Source: JADGGM01 sp035277485
GTDB taxonomy: Bacteria > Gemmatimonadota > Gemmatimonadetes > Gemmatimonadales > Gemmatimonadaceae
Length of the DNA: 64,000 bases
Direction: 5' to 3'
Assembly: GCA_035277485.1 (NCBI GenBank)
Contig: DATEKK010000095.1
Span: 1 to 64,000, forward strand
Every line of letters begins with the position of its first letter. Position 1 is the first letter of the stretch. The notes under the pieces are model-generated. The model was not told where the DNA came from. It saw nothing but the letters and a program-made list of their open reading frames with translations, and did not search any database. Made by a program: the position numbers and the translations under genes. Shown piece after piece: positions 42,701-50,370 of the stretch.

Positions 42701-45571
42701 ATGAAGTCGCACATCACCCTTCGCGGCGCACGCCAACACAATCTCAAGGGATTCGACCTCGAGATCCCGCGACGCGCGATCACCGTCGTCACCGGTCCAT
42801 CGGGATCCGGCAAGTCGTCGCTCGCGTTCGATACCATCTACGCCGAAGGACAGCGGCGATACGTCGAATCGCTGTCGGCGTACGCGCGCCAGTTCCTCGA
42901 GCGGATGGAAAAGCCTAACGTCGACTTCATCGACGGACTGTCGCCGGCCGTTGCCATCGAGCAGAAAAATCCCACGAAGACGTCGCGGTCCACCGTCGGG
43001 ACCGCGACCGAGATCTACGACTACCTTCGCCTTCTCTGGGCGCGCATCGGCCGCACCTTCTGCCCGGTGTGCGGACGCGAGATTCGTCCGTCGTCGGTCC
43101 AATCCGTGACCGACACGGTGCTCGCACTTCCCGCCGGATCGCGCTTCTCGGTGGCGTTTCCGCTCGTGGTGAGCGAGCACGTCACGCACGAGATGATCGC
43201 CGCCGGTCTGCGCGAGCAGGGATTCCTTCGCGTCGTTGCCGATGGCGTCGCCGTTCACCTCGATGAGGTCGCGCCACAAGGACCGACCGCCATCGACCTT
43301 GCCGCCGCCCGCACGCTGCTCGTCGTGGTCGACCGCCTCGTTGCGGATGCGACTGGTGCGCGACGCATCGCTGACGCAGTGGGCACCGCGTTCACCGAGG
43401 GCGACGGCGAGTGCTTCGTTCTTCTCGCGGCGCCCGGCGAGTCCACGGGCGGTTCGGTGCTCAAGTTCACGACGCGCTTCGAGTGTCCGTACGACGGCAC
43501 GCGCGCGCCCGCGCCCACGCCGCAACTCTTCTCGTTCAACAGTCCGCGCGGCGCGTGCCCAACGTGCAATGGATTCGGCGCGACGCTCGAGTACGATCTC
43601 GAGCTCATCGTCCCGCACCCCGACCGCTCGCTGCGCGAGGGCGCGATCGATCCGTGGACCAAACCGCGCTACGACGGACGCCGCCGTGCGTTAGTCGAGT
43701 TCGCCAAGCGTCACGGCATCGACGCGGATGCGCCGTGGTCGGAGCTCTCGGCCGAACACCATCGGCTGCTGCTCGAGGCGCGCGAGCGCGGCTACAAGGG
43801 CATCTTCCCGTTCCTGCGCGATCTCGAGGACAAGCGGTACAAGCAGTACATCCGCGTCTTCCTCAGGCAGTACCAAACCGCGCGCGAATGCCCAACGTGT
43901 CACGGAACGCGCCTTAAGCCCGAGGCGCTCAACGTGCGCATCGCCGGCCAGACGATCGCGCAGGTCAGCGCGCTGCCGGTCGACCAGCTGCGTCCCTGGC
44001 TCGATGACCTGTCGCTTTCCGAGTTCGAGCGGCAGGTGGCGGACAACGTGCTCTCGGAAGCGAGCTCCCGCACACATTTTCTCGTCGACGTCGGACTCGG
44101 CTATCTGTCGTTAGACCGTGCCGCGCGCACGTTGTCGGGCGGCGAAGCCCAACGCATCGCGCTCGCCAATTCGCTCGGGTCGCACCTCGTGGATGCGCTC
44201 TACGTGCTGGACGAGCCATCCATCGGCCTGCACCCGCGCGATGTCGGCCGGCTGCTCGCGCTCCTCGCGCGGTTGCGCGACGCCGGCAACACCGTGCTCG
44301 TGGTGGAGCACGACCTCGAGGCGATTCGCGCGGCGGACTTCATGGTCGAGCTGGGCCCGGCGGGCGGCGAGCGCGGCGGCCAGGTCGTGTTCGCCGGTCC
44401 CGTGTCGCGCGCCGCCGCGAGCCCGCTCACCGGCGGCTATCTCACGGGGTCGCGCGCCATCCCCGTGCCGGCCGAGCGTCGTCCGTTAGGCCCGCGGTGG
44501 ATCGGCGTGTCCGGCGCGCGCGAGCACAACCTGCGCGGCGTGTCGGCGCGGTTTCCGTTAGGCGCGCTCACCGTGGTCACCGGCGTGTCGGGCAGCGGCA
44601 AGAGCACGCTCGTCCACGATATCCTGTATCGCGCCCTCGAGGCGCGCCTCCACGGCGAGGACAGCGCCAAACGCCACCTGGGCGAACGCGCCGGCGAGCT
44701 CGATGCACTCACCGGCTGGGACGCCCTCACCGACGTCGTCCTCGTCGACCAGAGTCCCATCGGCAAGACGCCGCGCTCCAATCCCGTCACGTACGTCAAA
44801 GCGTTCGACGAGATCCGCCGCATCTTCGCCGACCAGCCGCTCGCGCGCAAACGCCGGTACACGCCCGGAACGTTCAGCTTCAACGTGCGCGGCGGACGCT
44901 GCGAAACCTGCGAGGGCGCGGGCCACCTGCAGGTGGAGATGCTGTTCATGGCCGACGTCTACGTTCCCTGCGACGACTGCGGCGGCCGCCGCTTCAAGCC
45001 CGAGGTGCTCGACGTCCGCGTGAACGGCAAGAGCATCCACGACGTCCTGGAGCTCACCGTCGACGAAGCCATCCGCTTCTTCCCGCGCGAGGAAAAACTC
45101 GGTCAGGCGCTCTGGCAACTGCAGCAGGTCGGACTCGGCTACCTTAGGCTCGGGCAGCCCGCGCCCACGCTGTCGGGCGGCGAAGCCCAACGCATCAAGA
45201 TCGCGCGCGAGTTGACTAACGCAGGCCGCACCGGCGGGCGCAAGTTGTACATCATGGACGAGCCCACCACCGGCCTCCACCTCGACGACATCCGCAAACT
45301 GCAACGCGTGTTCGAGCGCCTGCTCGACAACGGACACACCTTGCTCGTCATCGAGCACAACCTCGACGTGATCAAGCTCGCCGATTGGATCTTGGACCTC
45401 GGCCCGGAAGCCGGCGATCGCGGTGGTCGCGTCGTCGCAATGGGGCGACCCGAAGACGTTGCCGCGGTCGACGCGTCGCACACCGGCCGTTGGCTGCGCA
45501 CGGTGCTCCCGTCTCGCACGCGTGCAGCGTCGCCCCACGACGACGCGCTTGCGCACCATGCCGCGTCTTGA
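42701..45571 (+). CDS. uvrA: Excinuclease ABC subunit A (UvrA)
   Basis: Damage-recognition ATPase of nucleotide excision repair, 956 aa, starting at ATG 42701. Two ABC modules are complete: Walker A GPSGSGKSS (about 31-39) and GVSGSGKST (about 628-636), signature LSGGEAQRI in both, and Walker B with DEPS/DEPT. The second zinc module (CETCEGAG...CDDCGG) is intact. The first is not: where CxxC is expected the sequence is FECPYDGTRA (about residue 262), leaving CPTC as the only pair. It would work with UvrB/UvrC and Mfd, the last encoded in this window. Upstream in-frame codons belong to the GlsB-like region. Confidence 0.97.
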   Translation: MKSHITLRGARQHNLKGFDLEIPRRAITVVTGPSGSGKSSLAFDTIYAEGQRRYVESLSAYARQFLERMEKPNVDFIDGLSPAVAIEQKNPTKTSRSTVGTATEIYDYLRLLWARIGRTFCPVCGREIRPSSVQSVTDTVLALPAGSRFSVAFPLVVSEHVTHEMIAAGLREQGFLRVVADGVAVHLDEVAPQGPTAIDLAAARTLLVVVDRLVADATGARRIADAVGTAFTEGDGECFVLLAAPGESTGGSVLKFTTRFECPYDGTRAPAPTPQLFSFNSPRGACPTCNGFGATLEYDLELIVPHPDRSLREGAIDPWTKPRYDGRRRALVEFAKRHGIDADAPWSELSAEHHRLLLEARERGYKGIFPFLRDLEDKRYKQYIRVFLRQYQTARECPTCHGTRLKPEALNVRIAGQTIAQVSALPVDQLRPWLDDLSLSEFERQVADNVLSEASSRTHFLVDVGLGYLSLDRAARTLSGGEAQRIALANSLGSHLVDALYVLDEPSIGLHPRDVGRLLALLARLRDAGNTVLVVEHDLEAIRAADFMVELGPAGGERGGQVVFAGPVSRAAASPLTGGYLTGSRAIPVPAERRPLGPRWIGVSGAREHNLRGVSARFPLGALTVVTGVSGSGKSTLVHDILYRALEARLHGEDSAKRHLGERAGELDALTGWDALTDVVLVDQSPIGKTPRSNPVTYVKAFDEIRRIFADQPLARKRRYTPGTFSFNVRGGRCETCEGAGHLQVEMLFMADVYVPCDDCGGRRFKPEVLDVRVNGKSIHDVLELTVDEAIRFFPREEKLGQALWQLQQVGLGYLRLGQPAPTLSGGEAQRIKIARELTNAGRTGGRKLYIMDEPTTGLHLDDIRKLQRVFERLLDNGHTLLVIEHNLDVIKLADWILDLGPEAGDRGGRVVAMGRPEDVAAVDASHTGRWLRTVLPSRTRAASPHDDALAHHAAS

Positions 45572-45583
45572 GTGCAGGTGCCG

Positions 45584-45612
45584 TTGACTTCGCCCTCCGC
45601 CGGCGCGAAATT
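45584..45612 (+). promoter_or_regulatory. Possible promoter of tRNA-Asn
   Basis: TTGACT (45584-45589) is a good -35, but the hexamer 17 nt later (GAAATT, 45607-45612) is a poor -10; AAATTT one base further is an alternative. It lies 33 nt before the tRNA. Confidence 0.35.
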
Positions 45613-45644
45613 TTCGGTCTCGCGCGGACGAGCGTGCGATCCAT

Positions 45645-45716
45645 TCCCGAGTAGCTCAGGGGTAGAGCAGCCGGCTGTTAACCGGCGGGTCGGGGGTTCA
45701 AATCCCTCCTCGGGAG
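45645..45716 (+). tRNA. tRNA-Asn (anticodon GTT)
   Basis: 72 nt with acceptor stem TCCCGAG/CTCGGGA, a D arm GTAGCTCAGGGGTAGAGC, an anticodon stem GCCGG/CCGGC around the loop CTGTTAA (anticodon GTT), a T arm with GGTTCAAATCC and discriminator G. CCA is not encoded. It lies alone between uvrA and a terminator hairpin. Confidence 0.96.
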
Positions 45717-45750
45717 CTCTGCTGGCAATGCACGATGCCACCTCTACACA

Positions 45751-45784
45751 TGACAAAGGCCGCCCTGTCAGGCGGCCTTTGTCA
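45751..45784. terminator. Perfect 14-bp bidirectional terminator hairpin
   Basis: Arms 45751-45764 (TGACAAAGGCCGCC) and 45771-45784 enclose the loop CTGTCA. AAA and TTT flank the G+C core, so it can serve tRNA-Asn on the plus strand and the small lipoprotein on the minus strand. The lipoprotein's stop codon (45782-45784) is part of the stem. Confidence 0.8.
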
Positions 45785-45940
45785 TCGCGTCTGGTGCGCC
45801 GGTGGGCTGGAGATGACCAGATTGGCGTGCGTCGCTCCCGGAGTGGGAGGAATCTCGGTGGGGAATCCGCCCATGCATGCGGCTGCGAACATGGGGAGCA
45901 CGACGAACACCGCCGTGCGAATGGTGCGAGGGACGCGCAT
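45782..45940 (-). CDS. 52-residue lipoprotein under a c-di-GMP riboswitch
   Basis: The product starts at ATG 45940 with GGAG 7 nt upstream. It has a basic start (MRVPRTIR), a hydrophobic stretch and the lipobox FAAAC (Cys 22), leaving a mature lipopeptide of 31 residues rich in Pro, Gly and Thr, with no recognisable domain. A longer open frame to 46279 exists but would run through the riboswitch and is rejected. The riboswitch ends 24 nt before the ATG, the same spacing as for the lectin-like gene at 1278. The size, signal and regulated leader argue for a real gene of unknown role at the cell surface. Confidence 0.75.
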   Translation of the reverse strand: MRVPRTIRTAVFVVLPMFAAACMGGFPTEIPPTPGATHANLVISSPPAHQTR

Positions 45941-45963
45941 GTCGACGCTCCGTGACGGGAGTT

Positions 45964-46062
45964 GGTCGGCGGCCCGACTGGCGTGGCGCCTCTCGCGCCG
46001 TAGCCTCGTAGCTTTGCGTCGCCGGCTTTCGCCGGGTTTGCCTTTGTCGCTGCGGCCGTCGA
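45964..46062 (-). promoter_or_regulatory. Cyclic di-GMP-I (GEMM) riboswitch
   Basis: Read on the minus strand this is a near-textbook GEMM-I aptamer. GACAAAGGCAAACC is followed by a GGC-GAAA-GCC hairpin, then GACGCAAAGC, GAGGCTACGG, a stem GGCGC-GAGAG-GCGCC, and CCACGCCAG-TCGGGCC-GCCG. All blocks are in the family order. It sits 24 nt before the ATG of the 52-aa lipoprotein, next to its ribosome binding site, so translation control is likely. It occupies part of the 332-base gene-free stretch 45941-46272; nothing else is evident there except an A/T-rich patch near 46185 that may hold the purE promoter. Confidence 0.9.
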
Positions 46063-46272
46063 GCCGCGCAATCATGCCGTGTGGCACCACACCTGGGTGC
46101 TGCATTCGGGGGACGAGTGGACGCGTCATCGCGTTTCGTGTCTCGCTGCGCGTCACGCCTCGACGCCACTCGCTGCCGAAAATATGTTTACGGTCCTTTT
46201 TACCGGAGCGTCGTTCGCTCCTCGATCGGCCGACTTCGACATCGCGCGCAAGAGCGCGGGGACATTCTGGAC

Positions 46273-46791
46273 ATGCCATCCAAGCGTGATACCGCCCGCG
46301 CCGCGCAGGCGCCGTGGGTCGGCGTGATCATGGGGAGCAAGAGCGACCTCGAGCACCTGCAGCCCGCCGTCGACCTCCTAACGGAGCTCGAGATTCCCCA
46401 CGAAGTGCGCATCGTCTCCGCGCACCGCACGCCGCAGTGGATGGCGGAATACGCGAGCACGGCCGAGCAGCGCGGGCTCGAGGTGATCATCGCCGGGGCC
46501 GGCGGCGCGGCGCATCTGCCGGGCATGGTGTCGGCCCACACCATCCTGCCTGTGTTAGGCGTTCCCGTGCCGGCCACGATGCTCAACGGTCTCGATGCCT
46601 TGCTCTCGATCGTGCAGATGCCCAAGGGCGTTCCAGTCGGGACGCTCGCCATCGGGAAGCCCGGCGCCGCCAACGCGGCGCTGCTCGCGGCCGCGATCGT
46701 CTCCGGCACCCGCCCCGAGCTCCGCGAGCGTCTCCGTGCCTGGCGCGACGCCCGCACGCGCGAGGTGCGCGAGCAGGAGGCCCGGTCGTGA
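46273..46791 (+). CDS. purE: N5-carboxyaminoimidazole ribonucleotide mutase PurE
   Basis: Purine biosynthesis enzyme that rearranges N5-CAIR to CAIR. The 172-aa protein starts at ATG 46273 and shows the class I signature: GVIMGSKSDLEHLQPAVDLL (about 17-36), VSAHRTPQWMAEYA, IAGAGGAAHLPGMVSAHTILPVLGVP (split) and MPKGVPVGTLAIGKPGAANAAL (split). A 15-residue basic N-terminal extension precedes the core. It overlaps purK by 4 bp (GTGA), as these two consecutive pathway steps often do. Confidence 0.97.
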   Translation: MPSKRDTARAAQAPWVGVIMGSKSDLEHLQPAVDLLTELEIPHEVRIVSAHRTPQWMAEYASTAEQRGLEVIIAGAGGAAHLPGMVSAHTILPVLGVPVPATMLNGLDALLSIVQMPKGVPVGTLAIGKPGAANAALLAAAIVSGTRPELRERLRAWRDARTREVREQEARS

Positions 46792-47960
46792 CGAGCATTT
46801 TGCCCGGCGCGACGTTGGGCATTCTGGGCGGCGGACAGTTAGGCAGAATGATGACGCTGGCGGCGCGGACGCTCGGCTACCACGTGGTGGTGCTCGACCC
46901 CGACGCGCACTGCGCCGCCGGTGCCGTCGCCGACCGCGTGATCGCGGCCCGCTTCGATGACGTCGATGCGGCCACGGAGCTCGCGCGTGCGTGCGACGTC
47001 GTCACAATCGAAATCGAAAAAATCGGGATCCCGGCACTCGAGGCCGCGGCGCGCATCGTTCCCGTGCGCCCCGGCGCTCACGTGCTCCACATGGTGCAGG
47101 ATCGCGCGCGCCAGAAGGATTGGCTCGAGACCAACGGCTTCCCCGTCGGGCCGTACTGGACGGTGCGCACGGCCGCCGAGCTGGCAAGAGCCTCCGAGCA
47201 CGCCGGCCCTGGGGCGTTCGTGAAATCGACCACCGGCGGATACGACGGCCGCGGCCAGGTACGCCTCGCCGGTCCGGCGCACGCCGAGGAGGCCTGGCGT
47301 GCGTTAGGCGGACGCCCGTGCGTCGTCGAGCGCGCGCTGCCGCTCGAGCGCGAGATCTCCGTGCTCGTCGCGCGGCGGCCCGGCGGCCAGACCGTCGTCT
47401 ACCCGCCCGCGTGGAACCACCATCACGAGGGCGTGCTCGATTGGTCGGTGATCCCCGCGCCGATCGACGGCGATGTCGCCGCGCGCGCCACCGCGATTGG
47501 AACGGGTATCGCAGCCTCGGTCGATGTGGTCGGGCTGCTCGTCACCGAAATGTTCGTGTTAGGCGATGGCACCATCACCGTCAACGAGCTCGCGCCGCGT
47601 CCGCACAACAGCTTCCACCACACCGAGCTCACCGTGATCACCAGCCAGTTCGAGCAGGCCGTGCGCGCGGTGTGCGACCTCCCACTCGGCGCGCCCGACG
47701 TCGTGCGGCCTGCGGCGATCGCCAATCTCTTCGGCGATCTCTGGACCGGCGGCGTCGCGCCTCGCTGGGATGCCGCGCTCGCCCTCCCCGGCGTGCGCGT
47801 GCACCTCTACGGAAAATCGCCCCGCCCCGGTCGCAAGATGGGCCACCTTGGCGCGGTGGGCGACACATCCGATGCCGCGGTCGCGCTGGCCGTCGAAGCA
47901 CGCCGCCGGCTCCGCGACGCCACACGCGCCGCGAACGGCGGCGCCGTTCCTGCTGCCTAA
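46788..47960 (+). CDS. purK: N5-carboxyaminoimidazole ribonucleotide synthase PurK
   Basis: ATP-grasp enzyme making N5-CAIR from AIR, bicarbonate and ATP, the step before PurE. The 390 aa include GILGGGQLGRMM at the N-terminus (position 11 on), KSTTGGYDGRGQ in the ATP-grasp domain, the metal-binding VNELAPRPHNSFHHT and the PurK-type C-terminus (HLYGKSPRPGRKMGH). Usual EiE motif appears as TIEIEKI. GTG start in purE overlap. The TAA stop lies in a GCCTAAC word whose complement supplies the TAG stop of the convergent hotdog gene. Confidence 0.96.
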   Translation: MTSILPGATLGILGGGQLGRMMTLAARTLGYHVVVLDPDAHCAAGAVADRVIAARFDDVDAATELARACDVVTIEIEKIGIPALEAAARIVPVRPGAHVLHMVQDRARQKDWLETNGFPVGPYWTVRTAAELARASEHAGPGAFVKSTTGGYDGRGQVRLAGPAHAEEAWRALGGRPCVVERALPLEREISVLVARRPGGQTVVYPPAWNHHHEGVLDWSVIPAPIDGDVAARATAIGTGIAASVDVVGLLVTEMFVLGDGTITVNELAPRPHNSFHHTELTVITSQFEQAVRAVCDLPLGAPDVVRPAAIANLFGDLWTGGVAPRWDAALALPGVRVHLYGKSPRPGRKMGHLGAVGDTSDAAVALAVEARRRLRDATRAANGGAVPAA

Positions 47961-48439
47961 CGGTCGCGCCGCGCCGGACCGATCAGCCACCGGGCCGTCG
48001 CACGCGCCACCACGCTGCCCTCGGTGTCGCGGATTTCCGCGGTGAAGTCGTGCGCGCGCTCTTCGGTGGCGTCGACCGCCGGCGCGTGACATTCCGCCGT
48101 GAGCGTGCCGCGCGCCTTCTTCAGGAACTCGATCGACAGATTCGTCACGATCCCGCGCGCACCATCCGGTAGCCCCACGATCATCGCCAATCCCGACGTC
48201 ACCTCGGCGAGATTCACGAGGGCCACCGCGTGCACGGACCGCAGATGATTTCGCACCGCGCGCCGATCGCGCATCACCACGCGCGCGTATCCCGGCCGCA
48301 GCTCTTCGACGCGCGGATGAATCGTGCCCGTGTACGGCACCATGCCGCCGAGAATCGTGGCGAACATCCACTTGCCGCCCGGTTTTCCACTCAACTGCTC
48401 CCACAGCGTGCGCAGGCGCACGCCCGGTGAGGTCGGCAT
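47957..48439 (-). CDS. DUF4442 hotdog-fold thioesterase-like protein
   Basis: The 160-aa protein matches the DUF4442/YiiD-type hotdog family: PYTGTIHPRVEELRPGYARV, NHLRSVHAVALVNLAEVTSG and SIEFLKKARGTLTAECHAP. Related proteins hydrolyse acyl-CoA or bind acyl groups in the cytoplasm, but the substrate here is unknown. The start is ATG 48439. Its stop overlaps the end of purK on the opposite strand by 4 bp. The VirJ-like gene ends 10 bp upstream of its start, so the two may share a transcript. Confidence 0.85.
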   Translation of the reverse strand: MPTSPGVRLRTLWEQLSGKPGGKWMFATILGGMVPYTGTIHPRVEELRPGYARVVMRDRRAVRNHLRSVHAVALVNLAEVTSGLAMIVGLPDGARGIVTNLSIEFLKKARGTLTAECHAPAVDATEERAHDFTAEIRDTEGSVVARATARWLIGPARRDR

Positions 48440-48449
48440 GGAGACTCCG

Positions 48450-49232
48450 TTAGCGCGCCGCGTTCAACACATGCGTCCCGATGACGCCGTATTCCTTGTC
48501 GAAGTGATGCCCGCCCGGCATGACCATCACGGTTACGCCGTGCACGTTCGCCAGCGACGGACACGCGCTCTCCGATTCGTCCGTGCCGTACACGCACAGG
48601 ACGCGCACACCGGCCGCCGCCAGCGTCTCGATTTCCGGCACCGTCATGAGGTCGTCCTTGCGCTTCTTGTTCGAGATGAGATCGATCAGGTGGAACTTGA
48701 AGTTTGCGTTGGGCGCGGCGCCGAGCAATGCCACCAACCGAACGCGTTGCAGGAGGTCGGCCGGCAGGCGATCCGTCATGAACGGCAGCACGTCGGCGCC
48801 GTGTGAGTAGCCCGCGAGGATGAGACTGTCCGCGCCGAACTGCGACAGGTAGTGCCGCGCGATCCACGCCAGATCCTTCGACGCGCCATCGGGATCGCGC
48901 TGCGTCGAGAAATACGAGCGCGAATCGAGCCCCACCACCGCGATGCCGTGCGCCGCCAGCGAGTCGGCGAGCTCCTTGTCGATGGCCGCCCAACCGCCGT
49001 CCCCCGACAACATCACCGCCATGGTATGCGACCGCGGTGCGCGCGCCGCCACTTCGTGCAACGGAAGGTGTGACGTGTCGCCGACGGAAGGCGACGCAAG
49101 GGACCATTCGACGCGCCGAGAGCCGGACGGCGCGGCCGCCGCCAGCACCACGACAGCCGCGCCGATCACCCCGATCCGGATCCGGTCACCGCTCGGCCGG
49201 CAGCCCAACTGCGTTAGGCGGCCGGGTCGCAC
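48450..49232 (-). CDS. VirJ/AcvB-like periplasmic alpha/beta hydrolase
   Basis: The 260-aa protein has an N-terminal hydrophobic segment (IGVIGAAVVVLAAAAPSG) consistent with export. The alpha/beta-hydrolase body shows MAVMLSGDGGWAAIDKELAD, a nucleophile elbow GYSHGADVLPF and a late GGHHFDKEY that could supply the His. This matches the bacterial virulence protein VirJ/AcvB family, some members of which cleave lysyl-phosphatidylglycerol in the periplasm. Whether this one does is inference. GTG 49232 is the longest start; a later one near the hydrophobic segment is possible. It is 13 bp downstream of the next lipoprotein gene. Confidence 0.75.
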   Translation of the reverse strand: MRPGRLTQLGCRPSGDRIRIGVIGAAVVVLAAAAPSGSRRVEWSLASPSVGDTSHLPLHEVAARAPRSHTMAVMLSGDGGWAAIDKELADSLAAHGIAVVGLDSRSYFSTQRDPDGASKDLAWIARHYLSQFGADSLILAGYSHGADVLPFMTDRLPADLLQRVRLVALLGAAPNANFKFHLIDLISNKKRKDDLMTVPEIETLAAAGVRVLCVYGTDESESACPSLANVHGVTVMVMPGGHHFDKEYGVIGTHVLNAAR

Positions 49233-49245
49233 GCCATCATAGCGG

Positions 49246-49599
49246 CTAGCTCGGCGGGATGGTGAGCGTCACATCCTCTCCCGGCTGGATGGTGATCTGC
49301 TCGCTCACCGGCGACCGGTTCCCGGCGATCGGCCGCGCGAGGAACCGCACCTGCTGCATGCCGCCCACCAGGAACCCCGGCAGCTTGAACTTGCTCTTCC
49401 GCACGCCCACGGCCGTGCCTAACCGAATCCGCTGCCCGCCCGAGATCGCGTAGATGTCCATGTCCGTGAACCCTTGGTTGTCCACGTACACGTACGTGTC
49501 GGGCTGGGGCCCGTTCGACGCCGGCGGCACGTGATGCGCGCACGCCGACAGTGACAGTGCCAACCCTACACCCGCCAAGAACAGCCATGTGCTTCGCAC
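49246..49599 (-). CDS. Small lipoprotein, beta-rich
   Basis: I choose GTG 49599 because a near-perfect GGGAGGA site lies 5 nt upstream; ATG 49617 would bury that site in the gene. The 117-aa product has a signal (MRSTWLFLAGVGLALSLSAC) with lipobox LSAC. The mature part alternates polar and hydrophobic residues (TYVYVDNQGFTDMDIYAISG, then RIRLGTAVGVRKSKFKL) as in a small beta-sandwich. The family is not recognised. The VirJ-like gene follows by 13 bp; the oxidoreductase gene upstream is 69 bp away. Confidence 0.7.
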   Translation of the reverse strand: MRSTWLFLAGVGLALSLSACAHHVPPASNGPQPDTYVYVDNQGFTDMDIYAISGGQRIRLGTAVGVRKSKFKLPGFLVGGMQQVRFLARPIAGNRSPVSEQITIQPGEDVTLTIPPS

Positions 49600-49668
49600 C
49601 GTATCCTCCCGGCCCATGAGCCTTGCTGCGTCGCGCTGCGTGCCGGATTCCAATCGATGGACACCGCC

Positions 49669-50370
49669 TCACGTGCCAGCGTACCATTCGTATCCGCGAT
49701 CGCTCCAGTATCCACCGTTGCGTTCCGCCATGAATTCCACTCGCGTCAGATACTTCGTGCACTTGTAGCCGAGCTTGATTGGCGAGTGCAATCGCGCGGG
49801 CGCACCGTGGCCCGGACCGAGTAAATGTCCGTCCAAACCGTACGCGACCAGTGTCTGCGGATGCAAAGCGCTGGCCAGATCCCAGCTTTCGTGATAGTCG
49901 GAGTCAAACGACGCGAAATCAACGTATTGTGCCTCTGGTTTCGCTCCCACACGGCGCGCGAGCTCGCTAACGCGAACACCCGTGTACTCGACCACGGCTG
50001 TCCACCCTTCGACACAGTAGTGGTTCACTCGTTGGGTCACTGACGGAAGCGTTTGCAGTTCTGCTAACGACAATCGCACTGGCGTGGACACGAGGCCCGT
50101 CACCTCCAACGACCACGGACCGCGCTCGCGCTCGTTCCATATCGGCACACGATCGGACACGAAGTACTTGGGATACGCCGCGCCCGCAAGCGCGGCGGTG
50201 CCATAGTCCATCGAGCGATGCCGGAACAACGCGCGCTCGATCTTCTCGTTCCACCGCTCGGCTGCGCGCAACGCCGGTCGCGCGCTCCGCGGTCCCTCCG
50301 AATCGCACGCCAACAACAGCGCCGACGCGAGCGACAGCGCGGACACCTCGATGAAACGACGGCGCCTCAC
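49669..50370 (-). CDS. Molybdopterin-dependent oxidoreductase (sulfite oxidase/YedY fold)
   Basis: The 233-aa protein has the sulfite-oxidase-type molybdopterin domain: GPWSLEVTGLVSTPVRLSL, the cofactor-binding Cys in VNHYCVEGWTAVVEYTGV and HGAPARLHSPIKLGYKCTKY. The N-terminus combines a Tat-like basic motif (MRRRRFIEVS) with a lipobox-like LLLAC, so it may be exported folded and lipid-anchored. At 233 aa it lacks the dimerisation domain of true sulfite oxidases, like YedY/MsrP. It overlaps the cytochrome b gene by 4 bp, its likely electron partner. The natural substrate is not known. Confidence 0.88.
   Translation of the reverse strand: MRRRRFIEVSALSLASALLLACDSEGPRSARPALRAAERWNEKIERALFRHRSMDYGTAALAGAAYPKYFVSDRVPIWNERERGPWSLEVTGLVSTPVRLSLAELQTLPSVTQRVNHYCVEGWTAVVEYTGVRVSELARRVGAKPEAQYVDFASFDSDYHESWDLASALHPQTLVAYGLDGHLLGPGHGAPARLHSPIKLGYKCTKYLTRVEFMAERNGGYWSDRGYEWYAGT

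Noticed and set aside
45941..46279. Longer minus-strand frame continuing upstream of the 52-aa lipoprotein
   Set aside because: It would translate the riboswitch and lacks a ribosome binding site.
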